From Erythroxylum novogranatense (taxonomy: Eukaryota; Streptophyta; Magnoliopsida; Malpighiales; Erythroxylaceae), in the NCBI GenBank assembly GCA_029891385.1, contig CM057230.1, forward strand, positions 17,683,372-17,747,371: a stretch of 64,000 nucleotides of DNA. Reading direction: 5' to 3'. The notes under the pieces are model-generated. The model was not told where the DNA came from and did no database searches. It saw nothing but the letters and a program-made list of their open reading frames with translations. Shown here piece by piece: positions 44,700-57,750 of this stretch (position 1 is the stretch's first letter; each line of letters starts with the position of its first letter). Made by a program: the position numbers and the translations under genes.

Positions 44700-47600
44700 T
44701 GTTGCTGAAGATAAATGTTGCAGAAGATAAAGTTTGACCCTAAATGACTTCAACTAGTTAAGCATTGTTGTATAATGAAATAATAACTATCCCAATTAAC
44801 ATGAAAATAAACTGATAACTTAGATGATTCACAGTTAGAAGATAAAAGTTTGAAAAAACTGAATTGGCAGATTGTGCATTGTGCATTTGTGCATTGTGTA
44901 TAATGCATATCAAAATGCATTGTGAATTGGCAACATGCATTAGAGTTCTAATTCCATCTATAACTATAGATTTATGATATTCATGAAGCATTTTATCTTC
45001 ATCTTCTTGGAGGCTTTAAACTAATGAACTTGCTGGCAACTACACTTCTGTTTTCTGTACGAATGCAATATGCTGCAGCTATGATGAATCGTATGCAAAA
45101 AGAATAGTATGCAATCTGCTTGGTTTCACTTGTTTATAACCTATCCTATCTACCAATTTGAGTGTTTTGTTAACTAATGCCTATCTGCTAGTAGCATCAA
45201 TCATATTTCTATCAATTAATAGAAGACCTCCACAGGAATAAAGGATTGTGATCTACTACCAGAAAAAAAAAAAAGAACCCCTCAGCCAAATGAATACATG
45301 CATGTTATAAATAGATAAGGTTCTTGAAAAATTGCAAAGAGGAAGAAATAGTTGTAAGGAGATATTTCCATTTTAACCTAAATTAGTACCACATATTTAT
45401 ATAGCTGAAGATATATCTGAAATATATCTGAAATGTCCTGGCAAATCTACTCTTCAGTACATTTGAAACATGATCAAATGTTTCTTATATCCTGGAAATT
45501 CCCATTTCATGAGTCTTTCTTATATCCCCTTCTTTTAGAGTATGTAATATAGTGTAAAGCTAGTGATTTGTTATTGCTTATTTTTCTAATAAGATTAAAT
45601 GCATTAAAAGCTACCTAATTTCCTCAAATGCAATCTGTCTAACAGCTAAAACAGAATTGTGGTATATAAAACATAGGATTATAGTGTTATTGGGACAGGT
45701 TTCAGATATCCATGGTTTTGAACTGGTTTTGGTAATTGAAGGAAAAGAAACAGACTTAGCAGAAACCTCAGTAAGAGGTGCAGCACACTAGAAATGAAGA
45801 AAATAATATCAAGAATTATGATTATAAGCAATATACTAGGACTAACCTTGTTGCTAATGACACAAGAACATAATTACTGTCTAAAGGCACTGACATTTAA
45901 TGTTCTTCCTCAATCTAGACTTACTTCTAGACTTGTCTCTTTACTTTATATAATATGAATTTAGTATGAGGAAAGGAAGAAGAATCATTTTTCTTCTTGT
46001 CTCTTTATTTGATATATTACTCTTCACTAAACTCATAAACATAACTCCTTTAGCACTTGAATTAGTAATATAAACTCTAAAATCTCCCAATTGTTGAATG
46101 AGTACCAAAAGTCATAATTCCTACACTTTATAATCGAATTGATCTTTATAGAAGTTAATTGATTTATAATACCTTTAATCATATTTAGATGATCAGTATT
46201 AGGAGAACTATCATTGTACTTCAAATTCATATACATCTTTATCAAGTATAATTTATTTCCTCCTATCTTTCCAGCATATAATTGATCTAGTTTACTCTAA
46301 AGTGCATTTACATTATTCTCATTCTAGATGTGATTATGAACCATCTACCCATTGCCTAACATAACCATAAACTTGCCTATTTAGTAACTTCTAATCATCA
46401 TTACTTTCTGTTTTTAAACTAAATATCCATATATTGAAAAAAAATTGAAAACCAAATGCATGGATGCTACATATAAACATGATAAAGGATATGCAGTATG
46501 CATATGAACATGATAAGTGAATTTCAAACAGCACTAAAATTCAGCCATATAAGGCACCTTTAACAACTACATCCCTAACTATTGGTATCTATCAATTCTT
46601 ACAAATCTCTAAATCTAAAGTTAAGAAGATCATCGAATCACCTGTCAATGTTGCTGAATATGTGAACTGACAGTTTATATCTGCAGAACAAGTTACAACA
46701 GCAACTACAAATTGTCCATATATTCATAAGAAGTCAGCTTGTGCATATAAAAGCAAGTGAGGTTGTGCATATATTCATAAGGAGTCAAAGAGAAACATGG
46801 ATGCTGCATATAACAGACTATGATTGCATATGGAATGAAAAAGAAACATGGATGGTGCATATAAAAGCAAGTCAGATTGTGTGTCTTATATATCTCAAAT
46901 AACAAGCAACATAATTTAATGAATATAGTTGAAGAAAATCTCAAAAGTTCCTAAAGGAAACCCAAAATGCATCTTTCTTATTGCTGTAGAGTTATTGCAA
47001 TATGACTCTTTCTTAATCTTCTCACATAACCCAAAGCCATGACTTCCTTTTCACTGTACACAATTCCTCCAATAATCTACTTTCTCGAGGCAGCTGGTCT
47101 ATTCATTTTATGCTTTTAAATGAAAGGCAGTTGGTATATCCAGCAATTAGTTTTTCCTATTATATATATGTCTCCCACATATAAATTTAGTTCCAGATAT
47201 AGAATTATGGAACATAGCTCAAATCCAGGTGGTTATTGAGAAACAAGTATTGATAAATGAAACTCAAAGTTGGTTTAAGATTTTATCAAGCGGACTTACA
47301 AGTTCATGTATCTTCATCCTTGAGCAATAATCAAGTAATAAAGATAACTACTTTTCAATAAACTCTCATGTCCTTCCAAAAAATGCTCCAATATTGCAAC
47401 ATATATATATGAGCTATACCCATAAAAATCTCCACCTTATTAGATATGCCGCATTTAGTTAATATACTCTAAGAAATACTGATAAGATCGCAAGTCTACA
47501 TATATGAACAATATACAACAATCTTCAAATCAAGAATATGCTCTTTATAGGTTAGTGGTAACCATGCTTAATACCTTAAAAAGTTAATCAAGTCCAACCA

Positions 47601-49540
47601 ATACCGAAAAAGTTGGCGAGTTGTGCATTGTGCAATCTGCCAATGAACATGATATGCATTATGCAAAATTAATCCACATAATTCACATCATCAGAAGCAT
47701 GTACTCAGTATGAACAATAATCTAAAAAGGTTTTAATTAGTGTGTTAGGTACCCACAAGAGAGCAATATATTCTACAACCACTCATTGTTGGTGACAACC
47801 ATAAGTTGCAGGTTAGTTTGTTCCTTTTCATGTGATATATGTTATGTAATACTATATCGGTTGCCATTGACATTGACCAGATTATGGCAAAAATAAATTC
47901 ATGTTTGAGGGAAGTTGTTTTGAAATGCATTTTTTGTACTACACATCTGACTTCTAACATAATGATCTTTCATATTGGACTTCTTTCGGGACATTCTTAG
48001 CCACCTTAACAGGATAGACTGTGCATATTTTGGGTGGAAATTCATGGGTTATCAATTTTTTTACAGTGGGTGACATGTCATGCTTCATGTTATTGTCAAA
48101 TTTAGTTCCAGAAGATTTAGTTTTCTTTTAATAAAAAGTTGCTATTTCAAAATATTGAATTGATTCTTTTCTGACTATTTGATCTGTGACTTTGTCCTAA
48201 AACTATTATCTAGGACTTAGCTGACAGATGATATACCTCCTATGTGTCATTCCTAAAACATCTGATTGAGATTCTAAAATCTAAATCCTATAGCATATCC
48301 ATTTGACCCATTTGACTATATAAACTCTAAGCACTAGCGCTCCTCTCTTGTTGAGATTTAACATTATTAGTACTAAAGCTTGACTAATATCAAGTGTCAA
48401 ACTAGTTTAAACTGAATAATAACAATGATGAATGAAAAGAACTTCAAATTCGAACTTGGACATACTTAAAATTCCATCACACAAACATTTGCATTTTAGC
48501 CAACTCTCAATCAGTACCATATTTAGTCAAAGTGCAAGGGGAGGACCGATGGAAAGTCTTCAAAAACACAAATGCAAAGTCTTATGAAGACATGGCATTG
48601 CAATCTGTTTGGGAGACTAAAAGCCTAGTGTCTTCAAAGTAATGACACAACAAAAAGTCAATCAACAATGAAATCAACATTCAGTTTAAACAAACAAGTC
48701 CTATCAAATTCGGTTTAAACAAGCAATCAATCAAAAGCGAGAAGAAGTCATTCATTATAGGACATGGATCTTGCATATAAAGACATGGCATTGCAACTGT
48801 TTGAAAGACAAAAATCCTAGGCTAATTATGAAGAACATATTGTCTACCGTATGTACCATGAAATGTTAATATCAAATACAAACACTTGCATATAAGATTA
48901 ACTTATGGAATTGACATTAAAGCAATTAAGGTTGTCTCTAACTTATGGAATTGACATTAAAGCAATTCAGGTTATGTCTCTAAGAGGTCGATGTTCATGG
49001 ATTAGCTTTAGCATATGGATAGGTTACCTTTCCTCTAGATATTGCACCATAGGAAAAAAAAGGGACAACTGCAGGAGCTGTTGATGTCTCAGTCCACAGT
49101 ATCTGAAATGTAACAATAACATTTACATCAAGAAGTACAGATACGTTTAGACATTTACATCAAGAAGTACAGCTATATTAATAAAAGGATCATGAAGTGC
49201 TCTACATGGTTGATGCTATTGATGAGTATGCAGATGGTAAGTTGAAGGAATTTGAAGGTAAGCATACTGATAACCACATTGACAAGTATTCTTAACCATG
49301 TCAAAAGAATCCTAGAAGCCTCTTATTTTTCAGTAGATACAATAAGTTAGTGAATACAAGGAATTAGTGTGCATTATATATCTCAAACACCAAGTTGGTC
49401 ATGTTTACATGGCATTGGTATAGAAATGACAAATGTTAGGAAGCAATATTATTGCTAAGCAACAGTATCATCTTTTCAAAGGACGGAGATTAACAATCCA
49501 ACTACTTTCATAGCAAAGCAATAGCAAACCAAAAAGCCGG
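44700..49540. other. Long noncoding interior of the CACTA element
   Basis: There is no domain-bearing frame over 4.8 kb. Low-complexity TGCATTGTGCAT words occur at 44,860-44,940 and 47,620-47,660, GCATATAAAAGCAAGT/AACATGGATG repeats at 46,730-46,880, and a 40-bp near-perfect tandem repeat (ACTTATGGAATTGACATTAA...) at 48,900-48,985. I found no recognisable captured host gene. Confidence 0.5.
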
Positions 49541-49557
49541 AATCGAATTATAAGAAA

Positions 49558-52500
49558 TTATTCATTATCGTCGTCGGTCGAATCTTGGAATACAATATCA
49601 CATTCATTGTCACTACTACTTAGCTCTAAGTCATCCAAATCGTCATCTAAATGTTGCTCGGAATTAAATACAACGTTATTTATTACATCAAATGCAATAT
49701 CAGTTCTATCTAAAACTCTAAGGAACATTCCTCGACTTATTTGGGCTGAATTAGACTCTTCAACGTCATCTGAACCTTCTTCATTACCATGCGAAGGGAT
49801 ATCATACGCACGTCTAACTTCACATTCCTGCACAATCCGCCAATTTGAACCAAGTACCAAATCTTCCACCAAAAAAACTTGCTTCACTTGGTTTGTCAAA
49901 ATAAATGGGTCATCCTTGAACCAAAACTTACTAACGTTGATGCTTTTCACAATGCCATTGACCCTCATATTTGAACTTCCAAGATCGTACCATTTGCATT
50001 TGAAAAGCACAACACTTTTACCCCTAATATATTCTAGCTTTATAATATCATCGACATCCCATAAAATGTTATATTGTCTTCCCATAATTTCCTAACACCT
50101 AACGCCACAATTTGTGTAATCCTTCGCAGATCACGGGCTTCAGTGCGAAATCGCATTCCATTAGTATTGCAAACTGTATACGTCTGCACCAAACTATGAG
50201 GTCCACATGCTAATGCATACAAAGACTCGAAGTTTTGCCCTTCATCAAAGCTAGCTAATGTCGTCATCTATAACAAGAAAGGAACATTAGTTTATAATAA
50301 ATAATCAGTAATGAACACGGCGTTCAAACCTTATTCTCACCCGATGCCTAAACCACGAAGGAAATTGTTCTTTATGTCTCTTGTCAACATATAATGGACT
50401 TTGTCGCCTCAACTCATCCATGTGCTCACTATGGATCATTGCAAAAACCACTATATTAATTTCCATGAATTATCTCAATTCATTCCATATCTTACTTTAA
50501 CAGTTTCTTAGCAAAACTTACTCGATAAACGAACTAATCTCATGACAATTCATAAGCACATACCAATGTGCAATCTCTAGCTCTTTAGTAGGAAGCGCAA
50601 TTATTTTGCCAGACCCAATTGGCTTACATTGTTGGCAGAACACTGAAATGTCACTACCATCAACCATATCATTGAAACGGTCTGGCACGTTGAAGTTGGT
50701 TTCAATTCCTTTCAGATACATTGAGCAGAATGTCGTGCACTCTTTAACAACATATGCTTCAGCAATTGACCCTTCTGGACGTGCTTTATTTCTGACAAAT
50801 CCCTTCAGTGTACCTAGGAATCTTCATAAATGATTCAGCATAATTAGATAGGCCACTATTTAGTTGACTTTCAAGAGTAATACGATAAATTTAAAGAATA
50901 CCTTTCAATTAGATACATCCATCTATACGCAACTGGTCCACCAAGTAAGGCTTCATTTGGCAAATGAATAGCCAAATGTACCATAACATCAAAGAATGCC
51001 GGTGGGTATATCATTTCAAGTTTGCACAAGAATAAAATAATCTCCTCACACATAGTTTGAACGTCATCCTTGTGCAAACTTCATCTACAAATTCTGCAAA
51101 AGAAGTTCCCCAACTCCAATAAAACACCTGTCACATCTTTATTCAAAATGCCACGCGTCCCTAAAGGAAAAATGCTTTGTAACAATATATGACAATCATG
51201 CGACTTAAGCCCACTAATCTTCCTTTCATCCACATTAACACATCTAGAAATATTCGATGCGTACCCATCTGGAAACTTCACCTGCTTGACAAACTCACAA
51301 AACTTCTTCTTCTCATCCAAAGACATTGTATAGCATGCTGGAGGTTTTCCCACGATAGTTCCATCAGCAGCTCTTATCAAGTGTAATTCTTTCCGAATAT
51401 TCATATCTTCCAAATCAAGCCGAGCCTTGATTGTATCCTTGGTTTTACCTTCAACATTCATCAACGTACAAGAATATTGTCACAAATATTCTTTTCTATA
51501 TGCATGACATCAAGGTTATGTCTTAATCTTAACTTATGCCAATATGGTAGATAAAAAGAATGCTTTTTATTCCAATTCAACTCTCCTTCAATCTCCTTCT
51601 CCTCTTATTCTGGGGTGCTTTCCATAAGATATATTCTCCACATGACATAATTGCTCAACCAGCATCTCCATCGGTAAGTTAGGTATAGTTCGATGATCAC
51701 TCTTGCCATCAAACTTCTTGCTTCTTCTCATGGATGATCGACGGAAGAAAGCGACGATGTCTAAGTAACCAATCTTACTTCTTAACTTACAAGATGGAGT
51801 GTGCGTGTTACAAGCAGGACATGCCTTATAGCCTTTTGTGCTCCACCCGGAAATAGTACCATAAGTTGGAAAGTCATTGATAGTCCTGATAAAGCCGCGT
51901 GCATTCGGAAATTTTCGCCTTTGAGGCATCAAAACATCAAAACCATCTCCCCATAACTCACTTAACTCATCCACTAGTGGTCTCATATAGACATCAATGT
52001 CTCGACCAACAGCTTTCGGACCTGGAATAACCAACGATAACATAAAAAATGACTCATCCATACACATCCATGGGGGTAAATTGTATGCTAAAAGAACAAC
52101 ATGCCACACGCTATAAGAAAGTGACATATTGCCATGTGGATTGAATCCATCTGTTGCTAAGCCTAGTCTGACGTTACGTGGTTCTCTAGCAAAGTCAGGA
52201 TATAGCTCAGCAAAGCTCTTCCAAGCTTCTCCATCAGAAGGATGAATCATGGTATTTCCGTCACCTTTAGGCCTATCATTATGCCAAGTCATTTGTTTAA
52301 CGGTCTTACTTGACATGAATAATCGTTGCAGTATGGACTTTAATGGAAAATACCTCAACACTTTCCATGGTATCTTCTTACCCTTGCGATCATTAATTCT
52401 CCATCTTGATGTTCCACACTTGGGACAACTTTGCAAGTCCCCATACTCTTTCCAAAACAGGGAACAATCGTACTTACATGCATGTATCGACCCATAACCC

Positions 52501-53165
52501 AAACCTAGGCCCCGTAGAAGTTGATTTGCTTCATAATAGGACTTCGACAAAGTTTCACAATTAGGTAATACATCCTTCAACAGACCAAGTAACATGTCAA
52601 ATGATTTATTGCTCCACTTGTTGTATACTTTTAAGTGAAGCAACTTTATTAAAAACGACAACTTTGAAAAGTTTGTACATCCAGGGTACAACTCTTCAGT
52701 TGCTTTACTCAACAATTCATGAAAGCCTTGCCCTATAAATTCTTCGACGCCTTTAGGACGACTCCTTCCATCCTCTACAATTGAAAAATCATTTACGAAG
52801 GTACCCATATCATGAAGCAAATCTTGCATGCCATCATCCTCCTCATCACCATCACCCTCATTAATATCATTCCCCATCCCATCAATGTCTACATTTGCAT
52901 TATCAAGCCTTTCTACCCTAGACATAAATCTATATTCTGGCTTTTCACCATGTAAAACCCAACGAGTGTATGATTGGTCCATGCCAAATCTCATTAAATG
53001 CTCACAAACATTCATTTGGGACCTCATATAAGCATTCATGCAACGGCTACTGAGGCATGAAATTTCACAATCCTTCCTTTTTTCCACCACAAATTTCATA
53101 AATGCTTTCACTCCATCAATGTATTCACGGGAAACCCTAACACTGTTCATCCAACTCTTATCCAT
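49558..53165 (-). pseudogene. TNP2-type CACTA transposase (broken)
   Basis: Minus-strand domains in order: Transposase-associated N-terminal domain (53,165 onward; MDKSWMNSVRVSREYIDGV), Transposase_21/TNP2 core (CPKCGTSRWRI at about 52,400, LGLATDGFNPHGNMSLSYS, MDESFFMLSLVIPGP), then LPYWHKLRLRHNLDVMHIEK around 51,530. DUF4218 (AIHLPNEALLGGPVAYRW, 51,077-50,871, continuing at 50,830-50,518) and DUF4216 (50,267-49,558) follow. The long first frame stops at 51,588. A frameshift at about 51,600, a stop near 51,465, and another frameshift near 50,080 break the protein. Some gaps may be introns. Confidence 0.88.
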
Positions 53166-53643
53166 TGACCAGAAACTACCTATTGATTTAACATAAAAAT
53201 GACAACATTATCTTATGTCGGTGAGAATTCAATTTACATAAAACACATTATGAACAACTTGGACTAATAATGTGGTCTTGCATGATTGTATATACTTATT
53301 GCGCGTAATAGCTACTATTGAAAAGGTTATGGAAATAAGTTATTAGACTACAAAGGTTGTCTTGTTTACTTTACTCACATATAATCTAATCCCATTCGAG
53401 TTATCTATCTGACAAACATCCATTCTTTTCAAGTTATGACATAATTTGAAAAGAATGGATGTTAATTATACACAACCTCACAAAACAAGATCAAATTCAT
53501 CTTTTATGCCTTACTTTGATAGACATAAGATGTTTGTAGAAGGAATAAACTAAGTTTTTGGATAGTATTTTTAAAAAGAGGGTCGTTAATGATGAAATAA
53601 TGGTATCTTAAGCGAGTAAAGAGAGTGAAGAAGAAGGTAATGA

Positions 53644-54282
53644 ATGAAACCAATAAAGATTATAAATTAGACTACTCAAGCTTTCTTTGAGTGAAGCAAA
53701 ACCAATTTCCTTATTACTCCAAGTGTACTCCAAGTGTATAAGGAATTGGGAAATTTAAAGTCTTTAAGATTACAAGCTATGATGGCATTTTAAAATCCAA
53801 CATATTTGAGCTGTAAGAATGAAAACTATGATACCAACATAGTTTCAACATATTTGAAACTAGACTTAGTTTCAAGGTTATTATCATAATCACTAAAACA
53901 ATACTCAATATTAAAATATAACCTACAATTAATAGGATTAAAGGATAACAAATTTTAAAATGCACAAATGAAACCAATAAAGATTATAAATTAGACTACT
54001 CAAGCTTTCTTTGAGTGAAGAAGAACCAATTTCCTTATTACTCCAAGTGTATAAGGAATTGGGAAATTTAAAGTCTTTAAGATTACAAGCTATGATGGCA
54101 TTTTAAAATCCAACATATTTGAATCAGAAGGAATGAAAACTATGATACCAACATAGTTTCAACATATTTGAAACTAGACTTAGTTTCAAGGTTATTATCA
54201 TAATCACTAAAACAATACTCAATATTAAAATATAACCTACAATTAATAGGATTAAAGGATAACAAATTCTAAAATGCACAAA
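53644..54282. repeat. ~320-bp tandem duplication inside the CACTA element
   Basis: Copy 1 (53,644-53,967) and copy 2 (53,968-54,282) both start ATGAAACCAATAAAGATTAT and end AAAATGCACAA. They differ by a 12-base deletion (ACTCCAAGTGT repeated in copy 1 only) and few substitutions. This indicates a fairly recent duplication just upstream (minus strand) of the TNP2 frame. Confidence 0.9.
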
Positions 54283-56640
54283 TTTTTGGGACTTTTTCAA
54301 TTTAGTGCTCAAAATTTTAAAATTTTCAATTAAATAGCTAACCTTTTATGACCTAAACAACTCAATTCAAAATGTTAACTCCATTAGTAAATTACCAATT
54401 TTAAAAATAAACTTTGTTGTCACTCCATACGTAGTAATATAATCATATTATATAATAGAAATATAATTTAACAACGAAGAACAATACTCACATAAATGCA
54501 AAGGCAATGAGAACATAAAGTTGTTGAGCAATATAAACATAGAAATTGAACGTGCTTAACCCATATTCAATTTACACATAACAAGAGAAATTCCAAGTAC
54601 TCACCCTATGACTCTCCTCTGTCAATGTTGAATGCTCAATGTGAAATGGGAGATCAATTCAATCTGCCTGCACATCAAATAATTGAAATTTGGTTTAATC
54701 AATGAATTAAGCTTTGATTTATACCAAATTTGAACATCAAACCAGAATATCATAAATATTCACGGTCAACTCGGTGTTCCATCTATGGAAGACATGAGAT
54801 TCGGATATAAAAGAATGTCAAAGAAAAAACCTCTTCATGTGCTTATATGTGTTGTGGCAGGATGATTACTTTAAAAATGAAACCTAAGTAAACATGCAAG
54901 GATTGAAATTTGAAAGTATACAAAAAACAACAAACGTGCAATGCTCTCAGTCAATGATTCTAAAATTGAACCACATCCACCTACAATTTTAATAGCTAAA
55001 CTTCAATCACATTATGTGAAGAGAAATTATATCAAGCATTGTATAAAAGAATACTAGCGCATGAAGACCGAGAAATAGGTATTCAGTTATGCACAATTTA
55101 CTAATACATATTACCTAGAATCAGTAAAAAGGGATAATAGTAGGATCAATAAAACAAAATAATGTTATCAGTATAATTGTGGCATCAACAATCAAACATC
55201 TACCGAGAACTTAACAAGATATGCATACACGAATGTTACTGATCAAAGGATAGGAAGAACAAAAGAAAAGCATGCTTATTTGTGTGATCAGTAGGGAAAC
55301 ATTTTAAGTTAACTCTTAACCAAAAGAGTAAACTCTTTCTTATCAGTAAAAGTTATACAGTATGATCAATACTCCATCACCCTTGCTTCCTAAACCAATC
55401 CCAATCCTCATCTTTACTAATATGAACCGAATTAAATAGAAACCCATGATCAGTAACATACGGCATGATACAACCAAGAACGTACCAAAACCATCAGACA
55501 CAAAATCACATCACAGATAATTGAATCCACGACTGAACAATCTCATGAAAGAAATCATAAATGTAAATCTTTGAACTTTTTTTTTGATATATAATAATAA
55601 ATTAGAAAACAAATGAGAAAAATCTGTATATATATATATAAATAAATAAATAAATAAATAGATATATATATATATATATATATTCACACATACAGGGAGA
55701 ATATTTATATAAGTTGAAAGACACTAAAAAAGAAAAGAATCCTTAATTTTATGCGTATTACATTCTTAGTTTGAGCGCTACTTATATGCTAACAAGCTGT
55801 TCATTGACAGCTATTATTTAACTACAAGATCTGTTAACAGATAATACTACTAGCAGGCTATTGCAGGCTATTTGCTTTCATATACCCATTGACAATGTTC
55901 CATACTGTCGCAACTTAAGCTAAATTCAACTCTAAAACTTGAAAAACAGAGACAGAAGAGATGGCAAACTCACACAATGCAGTACAAAACAGTATCACCA
56001 ATTGTAAATGAGATGAAAAACTCACAACTTTAGTCATTCAAAACCATTTTCATTACATTTTATCAATAGAGTCGACACAAAAGAAGGAGCTTGAATCAAG
56101 AAGGGAACTGTAGGAAGACTAAAAATTGACAATGATTTCCCCTTTATATTTAACTTCAGTTCCAAATTAAAGACCATGAAAGATTATGCTAAAGTCACTA
56201 ATATTTATAGAAGATGATAGAAAAAAATAAACCCATAAAATTAAAATCCCGAATCACCTTCAGTGGCGGTTTCTTCAGCCTCGCTGACGATGCGTCCAGG
56301 ACAAGAATAAATGATGGCCACCGAGTGAGACCAGGAAGAAGAGGATGAAAGGAAGCGAAGCTTAAGGCCTCCGGACTGCAGCAACCGGAGAAATCTATGG
56401 GTACCTTCAGTCCCAAATTAGACACCAACTTCAACCTTTACCAAATCAAACACGAAGAAATAACAACAGTGGGCATCGGAATGTGTACCTTAGGAATCAA
56501 CACGAGTGGATGAGCAACGGCAGCGACATTGAGACGAGATTTGAAGCCGTCCGCTTTCGTTGAGAGAGCGCAGAGATGGTCTGTGAGCGTGGGAGGGAAA
56601 ATTTTCTCAAAACCAAATTACCTAATGCATGTTACTCGTA
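54283..56640. other. CACTA 5' region (minus strand), noncoding, with AT microsatellite
   Basis: Between the TNP2 start and the right subterminal array. A compound (TA)n(AAAT)n(TA)n microsatellite lies at 55,626-55,683. A small minus-strand frame at 56,198-56,434 in a G+C-richer patch could be leader sequence. No host gene was recognised. Confidence 0.45.
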
Positions 56641-56679
56641 TTAGTTAAACGACCGAGTTCTGATTTCTTTACTAACTCT

Positions 56680-56885
56680 TCCCCGACGTTTAGTTCACAA
56701 AATAGTCGTAATATGTATTTTCCCACGTTTTAATTGTAGAACGTCTCAATTTGTACATCCTTTCCGCGTCGTTTAAATACAACGTCGCAGAAACCTTACC
56801 TTTTTACTGACGTTTCAGAAACGTCGCCATAAGGTTATACAATCTGCGACGTCTCCTAAGTCAGACGTCGCAAATTGTCTTCTTT
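56680..56885. repeat. CACTA subterminal array (right)
   Basis: Shorter counterpart of the left array: CCCGACGTTTAG, GTCGTTTAAATACAACGTCG, GACGTTTCAGAAACGTCG and GCGACGTCTCCTAAGTCAGA... units, ending about 10 bp inside the terminus. The motif matches the left side. Confidence 0.8.
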
Positions 56886-57008
56886 TTTTGTAATGATAAG
56901 ATTTAAAAAAGTCAAATCAACAATAAGCAACTTTTCTATTTCCTTCTCAATCGCCTCCTGGCGCTCTTTGCTTTGCCACCGCTTCTTCTGTCTAACTGGC
57001 TTGTAATT

Positions 57009-57680
57009 TTATCGAATACCGACAGAATGCGATGCGACCGATCGAAAAATTTCAGGCATATCGCTCGGTACCCCAGCGAATACTGATCTGTTTTCTATCA
57101 AGCAATCCGTGATTTCTTTAACTAGGCCCTCCTGAAGCTCGAAACCCAGATTTGTGAACTTGGAGCGGTCTGCTTTATCCAATACGACCCGCTGAGTTTC
57201 TTCTACAGGGTTCATCCTCTCTATCTCTTCATCGATTCTCACGTCAAGAGAGCTTGTCAGGACTACCGCCCTGTCTAGTGTCCTTGTTTCCGCTAAGTAG
57301 CATTCCCTAGCGATTCTCTGCTGACCCCTGACAACACCAATTCCATGGGACGTTGGGAACTTCATTGCTTGGTAGAAGGTGGAGACAACCGCTCTAAGGG
57401 CGTTTTGAGTGGCTCGTCCGATTATCGCATTGTACGCCCCTTGAAACTTCACAACCAGGAACTCAGCGTCCTCTATCTGACACGGCTTTTTTTCAAATTT
57501 CACTTTCAAATAGACTCGGGCAAACGGGTAGGCTGATGCTCCAATTACCCCTTTGATAGGTCCTTCTATAGGCAGTAGTCGATCCTCTGGTATCTCCATC
57601 TGCTTGAAGGCATCATAATATAATAGGTCGACCGAGCTACCTGTATCAATCATTACCCGCTTTACTTCATTGCCGTCCAT
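57009..57680 (-). pseudogene. Gypsy aspartic protease and pol start
   Basis: An open frame of 223 codons with the retroviral-type active site DTGSSVDLLYY, then YNAIIGRATQNALRAVVS, the typical second protease element of Tat-like Gypsy pol. After a stop at 57,009 the next frame has the start of the RT domain. The frame starts inside the polyprotein, so the Met is not a true start. Confidence 0.85.
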
Positions 57681-57750
57681 GTTCAGATTACCACAAGCGC
57701 GTCATCATGAGGACAACTAACACCGTTAAGGTCAGATTTGTCGAACGATA

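Larger units (their letters stand above)
41910..56895 (-). mobile_element. CACTA (En/Spm) DNA transposon, ~15.0 kb, degenerate
   Basis: The left end is CACTACAAGAAAAAT; the reverse complement of the right end is CATTACAAAAAAAGAA, and both lead into TTTGCGACG. The 3-bp target duplication is ATA on both sides (41,907-41,909 and 56,896-56,898). GACGT-rich palindromic subterminal arrays lie at both ends. Minus-strand remnants of TNP2 transposase (49,558-53,165) and of a Transposase_24-type second protein (42,850-44,680) sit inside. The length, layout and TSD fit an autonomous-class CACTA element that has since lost its reading frames. Confidence 0.9.

Noticed and set aside
49607..50095. 162-codon plus-strand frame
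   Set aside because: It is the antisense shadow of the DUF4216 part of the TNP2 transposase, which has recognisable domain similarity on the minus strand.
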